From an uncultured Hyphomicrobiales bacterium (GTDB lineage: Bacteria; Pseudomonadota; Alphaproteobacteria; Rhizobiales; Beijerinckiaceae), in NCBI GenBank assembly GCA_903903935.1, contig CAIVAX010000022.1:1-11325 (forward strand): a DNA stretch of 11,325 bases. The letters are read 5' to 3'. The notes beneath the pieces are model-generated. The model was not told the origin of the DNA. It saw only the letters and a program-made list of their open reading frames with translations, and searched no databases. Positions 5,970-11,325 of this stretch are shown here, one piece after another. A program made the translations under genes and the position numbers. Positions within the stretch are counted from its first letter, which is position 1. Every line of letters begins with the position of its first letter.

Positions 5970-6741
5970 GCGCAGCACCAGTGAGAGGATTGTCGGGATC
6001 CCAAGCATAATTCATCGTTTCAAAGCGCATGGAATGCGTATCGATGAGCAAAAGCCGCCCGACAAGCCCCTGACCAAAGCCGACGATTTCGCGTACCACT
6101 TCCAGCGCCATCATCGTGCCCAAAATACCCGTCAAAGCCCCCAGCACCCCGGCCTCGCCACAGGCCGGGACCATGCCGGCTGGCGGCGGCTCTGGAAACA
6201 GACAGCGATACGTTGGATTGGGCTTGCCATCTGAGCCTTGTTCAAAGGGTCGCAATGTCGTCAAAGATCCATCAAAAGATCCTACTGCCGCAGTGATCAA
6301 AGGCCGCTTGGCATAAAAGCAGGCATCAGCCACAGCATAGCGCGTGGCAAAATTATCTGAGCCATCGGCGACAATATCATAGCGTGCGATGAGATCGACA
6401 GCGTTGTCCGAATTGATACGCATGGGATAGGTCTTCACCTCCACATGCGGGTTGAGTCTGAAAATGGCATCTTGCGCGCTCGCAACCTTCGGCCGACCTA
6501 AATCTGGCGTGCCATGCAGAACCTGTCTTTGCAGATTGGATAATGAAACCTCATCATCATCGACAATGCCCAAATGGCCGATACCGGCTGCAGCTAAATA
6601 TTGCAGCAGCGGCGAGCCAAGGCCGCCAGCGCCAATCACCAGCACGCGCGCCGCTTTCAGCTTTTGCTGACCGGGCCCGCCAATGCCGTGCAGGACGATG
6701 TGTCGCGCATAGCGCTCGATTTCTTCTGAACTAAGTGACAT
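5944..6741 (-). CDS. moeB: Molybdopterin-synthase adenylyltransferase MoeB (HesA/MoeB/ThiF family)
   Basis: The 265-residue E1-like enzyme adenylates the C-terminal glycine of a sulfur carrier (MoaD, or ThiS for the closely related ThiF). It has the ATP-binding GAGGLG (37-42), the aspartates of VDDDEVSLSNLQRQ (60-73) with Asn69 and Arg72, Lys85 and DGSDN (126-130). The sequence from FDGSLTTLRP to YRCLFPEPPP is typical of MoeB. The conserved CGEAGVLG segment carries Cys194. Zinc-binding CxxC pairs are missing: only Cys180 remains of the first, and the C-terminal pair is absent. The ATG at 6741 has a weak GAGG upstream. No moaD, moaE or thi gene is adjacent, so a role in thiamine synthesis cannot be excluded. 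Confidence 0.9.
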   Translation of the reverse strand: MSLSSEEIERYARHIVLHGIGGPGQQKLKAARVLVIGAGGLGSPLLQYLAAAGIGHLGIVDDDEVSLSNLQRQVLHGTPDLGRPKVASAQDAIFRLNPHVEVKTYPMRINSDNAVDLIARYDIVADGSDNFATRYAVADACFYAKRPLITAAVGSFDGSLTTLRPFEQGSDGKPNPTYRCLFPEPPPAGMVPACGEAGVLGALTGILGTMMALEVVREIVGFGQGLVGRLLLIDTHSMRFETMNYAWDPDNPLTGAALSLSPPQP

Positions 6742-6770
6742 GCCTCAAATCTAGGCGGTTTGAACGAAAA

Positions 6771-6800
6771 TTGAAATGATTGATTGGGTGAATTTATCTA
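6771..6800 (+). promoter_or_regulatory. Possible promoter of the PAP2 phosphatase gene
   Basis: TTGAAA (6771-6776) and TATCTA (6795-6800) are separated by 18 bases within an AT-rich stretch between the divergent moeB and PAP2 genes. It is a reasonable sigma-70-like match at a suitable distance from the likely PAP2 start, but spacing and -10 are not ideal. No convincing promoter for moeB was identified on the other strand. Confidence 0.3.
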
Positions 6801-6872
6801 TTCAAGCGCATCTGATGGCCTTATCAATGGTCAAGATTGAGTATCCCTTCTTCCTGCTCCCAATTTGCAGAT

Positions 6873-7565
6873 ATGATGACAGCCGCTTTTTTGACTAGGG
6901 TACAATGGGGATTGATTGGGCTCAGCCTGATCATAGGCCTGATCTTTGCCCTGTTTCCGCAGATCGACCTTACGATCGCGCGGCTGTTTTATTTGGGCGA
7001 GGGGCATTTTGTTGGTGAAAACGAATTGGTCGATGTTCTGCGCCGTATTGGCTATTTTACACCCGCCAGCGTGCTGATCCTGAGCCTTGTCACTTGGGGT
7101 CTGGCAAAATGGAAAAAGAATCTAACGCCTGCGCCCTCCGGGCGCGCCGTGCTGTTTTTATGCCTGAGCATGGCGCTGGGACCGGGCCTATTGGTCAATC
7201 TCATCCTGAAAGACAATTGGCATCGACCCCGGCCAGTCCAGGTTGTGGAGTTTCAAGGGGAGATGGAATATCGTCCCTGGTATCGGTTAGACGGCCAATG
7301 TCAGGTCAATTGTTCCTTTGTATCGGGCGAAACCTCATCAGCGTTTTGGATGCTGGCCCCCGCCCTGATCACTCCCGGCCCTTGGCAGGGTCCGGCTATG
7401 GTCGGGGCGCTTGTATTTGGTGCTCTGGTTGGACTTCTTCGGATGGCTTTGGGAGGGCATTTCCTCTCTGACGTCCTGCTGGCTGCAACCCTGACCAGTT
7501 TGGTGGTTCTGGCTCTCTATCGCTTGCTCTATCCCAGCTGCGAGACGCCCCCACCCCAGAGCTGA
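6873..7565 (+). CDS. PAP2-family integral membrane phosphatase
   Basis: The roughly 230-residue membrane protein has about five or six hydrophobic segments (e.g. GLIGLSLIIGLIFALF near the N-terminus, ALVFGALVGLL and a final one at LVVLALYRLLY). The phosphatidic-acid phosphatase type 2 signature is present: KDNWHRPRP (Lys113 onward), SGE (151-153) in place of the usual SGH, and R-x5-H-x3-D with Arg190, His196 (nucleophile in the family) and Asp200. Such enzymes remove phosphate from lipids such as phosphatidate, undecaprenyl pyrophosphate or lipid A; which one is unclear. The start is uncertain: a TTG at 6837 is in frame, and neither it nor the ATGs at 6873/6876 has a strong ribosome site. I took 6873 because it lies just before the first membrane segment. 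Confidence 0.85.
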   Translation: MMTAAFLTRVQWGLIGLSLIIGLIFALFPQIDLTIARLFYLGEGHFVGENELVDVLRRIGYFTPASVLILSLVTWGLAKWKKNLTPAPSGRAVLFLCLSMALGPGLLVNLILKDNWHRPRPVQVVEFQGEMEYRPWYRLDGQCQVNCSFVSGETSSAFWMLAPALITPGPWQGPAMVGALVFGALVGLLRMALGGHFLSDVLLAATLTSLVVLALYRLLYPSCETPPPQS

Positions 7566-7611
7566 CAGCCTGCTCGCAAGAGGGTTAGACCTCCTTTATA
7601 GGCTTAAAGAC

Positions 7612-7639
7612 TTGCGTCCGCTTTCCTGTTCCCTATAGT
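7612..7639 (+). promoter_or_regulatory. Putative argG promoter
   Basis: TTGCGT (7612-7617) and TATAGT (7634-7639) are separated by 16 bases, about 50 bases upstream of the argG ATG. It is the best sigma-70-like pair in the 127-base gap between the PAP2 gene and argG. No ARG box or other operator was recognised. Confidence 0.45.
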
Positions 7640-7692
7640 CCGGCGCAATTTCGCACTCAGCGAAAGCCCGATGATCGATCCTGCGAGTTGCC

Positions 7693-8931
7693 ATGGCCCA
7701 TTCAAAAACTGAGATCAAACGTGTTGTTCTTGCCTATTCGGGCGGATTGGATACGTCGATCATCCTCAAATGGCTGCAAACAACCTATGGCTGCGAGGTG
7801 GTGACCTTTACTGCGGATCTGGGACAGGGCGAGGAATTGGAGCCAGCGCGCCGCAAAGCCGAATTGCTTGGTATTAAGCCTGAGCATATTTTCATTGAAG
7901 ATCTGCGCGAAGAATTTGTGCGGGACTATGTTTTCCCAATGTTCCGCGCCAATGCTCAATATGAGGGGCTTTATCTGCTGGGCACTTCGATTGCCCGGCC
8001 CTTGATCGCCAAAAAGCAGATTGAGATTGCCCGCAAGGTTGGCGCTGATGCCGTTTCGCATGGCGCGACCGGCAAGGGCAATGATCAAGTGCGCTTTGAG
8101 CTTGGCTATTATGCCTTAGAGCCCGGCATTCATGTGATTGCGCCCTGGCGGGAATGGGATTTCAAAAGCCGCGAGGCGCTGATTGCTTTTGCAGAAGAGC
8201 ATCAAATCCCGATTGCCAAGGATAAGCGCGGCGATGCGCCCTTCTCGGTCGACGCAAATCTGCTGCATTCCTCATCCGAGGGTAAAGTGCTTGAAGATCC
8301 ATGGGTCGAGCCGCCCGAATATGTGCATATGCGCACTTTGTCGCCCGAAGAGGCCCCCGATCAGGTCACCGAAATCACCATTGATTTTGAAAAGGGCGAT
8401 GCCCGCGCCATTGATGGCGAGGCGCTCTCTCCTGCAGCCCTGCTGACCAAGCTCAATGAACTTGGCAAAGCCAATGGCATTGGTCGCCTTGATCTGGTTG
8501 AAAACCGCTTTGTGGGCATGAAATCGCGCGGCGTTTATGAAACACCCGGCGGCACCATTTTGCTGGCGGCCCATCGCGGCATTGAATCGATCACTCTGGA
8601 TCGCGGTGCGGCGCATCTCAAAGATGAACTCATGCCCAAATATGCCGAGCTCATTTATAATGGCTTCTGGTTCTCGCCTGAGCGCGAAATGCTGCAGGCG
8701 CTAATCGACAAGAGCCAAGAGAAAGTCACCGGCCGGGTCCGCCTCAAGCTCTATAAGGGCAATGTGCGGGTGGTTGGCCGTCAATCGCCCTATTCGCTCT
8801 ATGATCAGGATCTGGTGACCTTTGAAGAAGGCGCCGTGGCCTATGACCATCGCGATGCGGCGGGCTTTATCAAGCTGAATGCCCTGCGTCTGCGCACTTT
8901 GGGCAAGCGTGATCGCAAGACCGCCAAATAG
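7693..8931 (+). CDS. argG: Argininosuccinate synthase
   Basis: ArgG condenses citrulline and aspartate using ATP to form argininosuccinate, the penultimate step of arginine biosynthesis, in the cytoplasm. The 412-residue product has the ATP-pyrophosphatase P-loop AYSGGLDTS (14-22), the [11 protein letters not shown] segment, the [13 protein letters not shown] signature used for citrulline/aspartate binding, and the C-terminal GFWFSPERE and [12 protein letters not shown] regions. Length is normal for the bacterial enzyme (about 400-410). The ATG at 7693 matches the family N-terminus, although its ribosome site is weak (GCGAG). It appears monocistronic, bounded by a likely promoter upstream and a strong terminator 30 bases after its stop; other arg genes are not in the window. 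Confidence 0.98.
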   Translation: MAHSKTEIKRVVLAYSGGLDTSIILKWLQTTYGCEVVTFTADLGQGEELEPARRKAELLGIKPEHIFIEDLREEFVRDYVFPMFRANAQYEGLYLLGTSIARPLIAKKQIEIARKVGADAVSHGATGKGNDQVRFELGYYALEPGIHVIAPWREWDFKSREALIAFAEEHQIPIAKDKRGDAPFSVDANLLHSSSEGKVLEDPWVEPPEYVHMRTLSPEEAPDQVTEITIDFEKGDARAIDGEALSPAALLTKLNELGKANGIGRLDLVENRFVGMKSRGVYETPGGTILLAAHRGIESITLDRGAAHLKDELMPKYAELIYNGFWFSPEREMLQALIDKSQEKVTGRVRLKLYKGNVRVVGRQSPYSLYDQDLVTFEEGAVAYDHRDAAGFIKLNALRLRTLGKRDRKTAK

Positions 8932-8960
8932 GCTCAGACCCTGAAGCTCCTCTTAATTGC

Positions 8961-8992
8961 AGCCGACAGAGCCATCTCTGTCGGCTTTTCTT
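8961..8992 (+). terminator. Rho-independent terminator of argG
   Basis: A perfect 11-bp stem (AGCCGACAGAG 8961-8971 and CTCTGTCGGCT 8976-8986) with the 4-base loop CCAT is followed by TTTCTT (8987-8992). It begins 29 bases after the argG stop. This is a textbook intrinsic terminator and separates argG from the next gene. Confidence 0.93.
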
Positions 8993-9041
8993 ATGTACGA
9001 GGCCTTGGGTGATAAGCTTGGGGTGCTAGACCTTTGCTTTG

Positions 9042-9072
9042 GACCATGCTCTTGGGTCTGACCGTGCTCTTG
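9042..9072 (+). repeat. 13-bp direct repeat, period 18, upstream of the molybdenum hydroxylase gene
   Basis: GACCATGCTCTTG (9042-9054) and GACCGTGCTCTTG (9060-9072) differ at one base and start 18 bases apart. They lie between the argG terminator and the start at 9125, where a promoter or operator is expected. They may be a regulator-binding pair or a local duplication; no clear -35/-10 pair was found beside them. Confidence 0.45.
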
Positions 9073-9124
9073 CATCAATCCCGACTCCCGCTTATGGCTC
9101 AATGATCAGCGGAGGGTATCGTCG

Positions 9125-11325
9125 ATGGGACAGTACGGAATCGGACAACCGGTGCGGCGCAAGGAAGATGTGCGGCTTCTGACCGGCAAAGGCCGTTATA
9201 CGGATGACATCCATTTTGATGGACAATTATGGGCGGCTTTTTTCCGCTCCCCCCATGCTCATGCCAAAATCAATGCCATTCATAGTCAGGCCGCTCTATC
9301 TGTTCCGGGCGTACGCCATGTCTTTACGGGCGATGATTTGCGCCAAGGGGGCATGAAGCCGATTGTTGCCGACATTAATTTTACCGACCGCGCCGGCAAT
9401 AAAATGTTCAAGCCCGTGCGCCATATCCTGCCCTCGGATCGCGCCTGTTATGTCGGCGAGCCTTTGGTGATGGTACTGGGCGATAGCCCCGAGGCGGCGC
9501 GTGCTGGCGCTGAAGTGATCGACATTGATTTTGAAACTCTACCCAATGTCACCTCAACAGCCAAGGCTGCCTCACCGCATGCCTATGTCATTCATCCCGA
9601 GCATGGATCGAATGTGGCTGTGCATTGGGAAAACAGTGCCTCTGATGAGGTTGATGCTCTCATTGCAGCGGCGCCCCATAAAGTAAAAATTCATCTGGTC
9701 AATAATCGTCTGATTGTTGCCCCCATGGAGCCGCGTTGCGCTGTGGCCACTTATGATGAGGCACAGGATCTCATCACACTCTATTCGCCCACACAGGGCG
9801 TGCGGCCCGCGCAAGTCTCGTTTGCAGGCCTGCTTGGCATTGATAAGAAGAAACTGCGCGTCATTTCTCTGGATGTGGGTGGTGGCTTTGGTATTCGCTC
9901 CAAGCGCTATCCCGAAACAGCGGCGGTGGCTTGGGCGGCAAAACAGATTAAACGGCCGGTGAAATGGCGCGGAGATCGCAGCGAAACTTTCGTCTCTGAT
10001 CATCATGGCCGGGATCAGGTGAATGATGCCATTATGGGGCTGGATCAGAACGGACGCGTGATTGCGCTGCGTGTGGAAACCATCGTTAATGTGGGCGCCT
10101 ATAGCGGCGATAATGGTCCGCGTCTGCCTATTGATGGCGGTGGGCGCATCATTCCCTGCGGCTATGACATTGAGAAATTCTATTTCTCGGTCAAACCCGT
10201 TTATACCAATACAGTGCCTACCGATACTTATCGCGGCGCGGGACGGCCGGAAGCCAATTTCATTATGGAGCGACTGATGGATGCCGCGGCGCAGGAATGC
10301 GGTTTGACGCGCGATGAAATTCGTCGCCGCAATCTCATCCCGCTCTCGAAAATGCCCTATCGCACGCAAATGAACTTTGTTTATGATTCGGGCGATTTCA
10401 TCGGCACGATGGATAAAACGCTAGAGCTGGCTGACTGGAATGGCTTTGCGGCGCGTCGCAAAGAGTCAGAAAAGCGCGGCAAATTGCGCGGCATTGGTCT
10501 TGCCAGTTTTGTTGAGCACGCGGGCGGGCGTCCGACTGAAGAAATGCGCGTGAAGATTGATGCGAATGGCCGCGCGACTGTTTTTGCCGGCACCTTCTCG
10601 CATGGTCAGGGTCACGAAACGGTCTATGCGCAGATGGTCAATGATTATCTGGGCATTGACTTTGACGAGATCGACTTTGTGCAAGGCGATACGGATACAA
10701 CTCCCCCCGGAGGTGTGGGCACTTTTGGTTCGCGTTCATCCATGATGGGTGGTGTGGCTATTCGGCGCTCGTGCGGACAGATCATTGTCAAAGGCAAGAA
10801 GATTGCCGCGCATTTGCTACAAGCAGATCCTGACACTGTGATTTATGAAAACGGATTGTTCCGTGTTGGCGTGTCCAGCATAACGATTCAAGAAGTCGCT
10901 CGAGCCGCCAGTGATCCTGCCAAATTGCCAGAGGGTCTCAAGCCCGGCCTTGATGAAAGCAATCTGTTCGAGCGTGAGCCGGATATGAATAATTTCCCCA
11001 ATGGCTGCCATATCTGCGAAGTTGAGGTGGATCCGGATCTGGGCACAATTCAGATCGTCAAATATACCGCGCTGGATGATTGCGGTGTTGTTCTCAATCC
11101 GCTGATCGTGCATGGGCAGGTCTATGGCGGCGTTGCACAGGGCATTGGTCAGGCTTTGACCGAAGATGCGGTCTATGATGAAGAATCAGGTCAATTGCTG
11201 ACTGGCTCCTTTATGGATTATGGCATGCCGCGGGCTCATCATCTCTCGATGATCGAAGCGCATTTCACCGATGATCAGCCCTGCAAGACCAATGATCTGG
11301 GTGTCAAAGGTGCGGGTGAGGCTGG
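9125..11325 (+). CDS. Xanthine dehydrogenase-family molybdopterin-binding large subunit (CoxL-like, form II type; partial)
   Basis: This is the Mo-pterin catalytic subunit of a molybdenum hydroxylase, which normally works with an FAD subunit and a 2Fe-2S subunit. The 733 codons present begin MGQYGIGQPVRRKEDVRLL, the classic start of this subunit. The N-terminal a/b-hammerhead domain (about 20-135) precedes the Mo-pterin domains with GGGFGIRSK (252-260), TYRGAGR (368-374) and SHGQGHET. The catalytic glutamate is Glu732 in GVKGAGEAG at the right edge. The residues at 368-374 correspond to the AYRGAGR of 'form II' proteins, not the AYXCSFR of genuine CO dehydrogenase, so CO oxidation is unlikely. 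GGAGGG (9111-9116) is 8 bases upstream of the ATG. Only a few tens of residues should be missing. Partner subunits are not upstream (argG is) and would have to be to the right or elsewhere. Confidence 0.93.
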   Translation, partial: MGQYGIGQPVRRKEDVRLLTGKGRYTDDIHFDGQLWAAFFRSPHAHAKINAIHSQAALSVPGVRHVFTGDDLRQGGMKPIVADINFTDRAGNKMFKPVRHILPSDRACYVGEPLVMVLGDSPEAARAGAEVIDIDFETLPNVTSTAKAASPHAYVIHPEHGSNVAVHWENSASDEVDALIAAAPHKVKIHLVNNRLIVAPMEPRCAVATYDEAQDLITLYSPTQGVRPAQVSFAGLLGIDKKKLRVISLDVGGGFGIRSKRYPETAAVAWAAKQIKRPVKWRGDRSETFVSDHHGRDQVNDAIMGLDQNGRVIALRVETIVNVGAYSGDNGPRLPIDGGGRIIPCGYDIEKFYFSVKPVYTNTVPTDTYRGAGRPEANFIMERLMDAAAQECGLTRDEIRRRNLIPLSKMPYRTQMNFVYDSGDFIGTMDKTLELADWNGFAARRKESEKRGKLRGIGLASFVEHAGGRPTEEMRVKIDANGRATVFAGTFSHGQGHETVYAQMVNDYLGIDFDEIDFVQGDTDTTPPGGVGTFGSRSSMMGGVAIRRSCGQIIVKGKKIAAHLLQADPDTVIYENGLFRVGVSSITIQEVARAASDPAKLPEGLKPGLDESNLFEREPDMNNFPNGCHICEVEVDPDLGTIQIVKYTALDDCGVVLNPLIVHGQVYGGVAQGIGQALTEDAVYDEESGQLLTGSFMDYGMPRAHHLSMIEAHFTDDQPCKTNDLGVKGAGEA

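Noticed and set aside
7580..7600. Possible terminator after the PAP2 gene (GAGG...CCTC then CTTTAT)
   Set aside because: Only a 4-bp stem and no proper U-tract.
7671..7712. 13-codon ORF upstream of and overlapping argG as a possible leader peptide
   Set aside because: No ribosome site, no run of Arg codons, and no terminator-like structure to form an attenuator.
9572..10369. Minus-strand ORF of 265 codons
   Set aside because: Antisense to the molybdenum hydroxylase large subunit, whose motifs are continuous through this stretch.
9125..11325. Calling the large subunit CO dehydrogenase CoxL
   Set aside because: The active-site loop lacks the cysteine of the form I motif, so only the wider family is supported.

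Overview
The window looks like chromosomal DNA of an alphaproteobacterium, most likely a member of the Hyphomicrobiales (Rhizobiales). Pointers are the long alphaproteobacterial RimP with a basic tail, the rimP-nusA gene order, a MoeB without zinc cysteines, the DUF1993 gene, and a large-subunit gene of the xanthine dehydrogenase/CO dehydrogenase family of the kind common in Bradyrhizobium-like genomes. G+C looks mid-50s by eye. Family and order were assigned from remembered protein signatures, not from a search.

Layout. (1) 1-1831, minus strand: the start of the transcription/translation operon rimP-nusA. nusA is cut by the left edge after 349 codons. A sigma-70-like promoter (1969-1996) and a leader with two hairpins and a U-tract precede rimP. 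(2) 2072-4834: an accessory metabolic block. A plus-strand zinc-free quinone-oxidoreductase-like gene converges, 9 bases apart, on a minus-strand pair made of a class II aldolase/adducin-family gene followed by a second MDR-superfamily oxidoreductase. (3) 4835-5054: a divergent intergenic region with two clusters of 14-bp tandem repeats. (4) 5055-5969, plus strand: a DUF1993 (DinB-like) gene followed by a RidA-family gene. (5) 5944-6741, minus strand: a MoeB/ThiF-type E1-like adenylyltransferase whose 3' end overlaps the ridA-like gene by 26 bases. (6) 6873-7565, plus: a PAP2 membrane phosphatase. (7) 7693-8931, plus: argG with a likely promoter and a very clear terminator. (8) 9125 to the right edge: the molybdopterin-binding large subunit of a xanthine dehydrogenase-family hydroxylase, cut just after its catalytic glutamate.

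How the genes fit together. Housekeeping functions (RimP/NusA, ArgG, MoeB) alternate with small oxidoreductase and detoxification genes. MoeB belongs to molybdopterin (or thiamine) sulfur-carrier activation, so it could indirectly supply cofactor to the molybdenum hydroxylase, but the two are not in one operon and this link is only inference. The aldolase + MDR pair is a plausible two-gene catabolic operon of unknown substrate.

I found no tRNA, rRNA, CRISPR array, insertion sequence, phage gene or obvious defence system. The strongest non-coding signal is the probable attenuator in the rimP leader. I do not see convincing evidence of an undescribed multi-gene system here.
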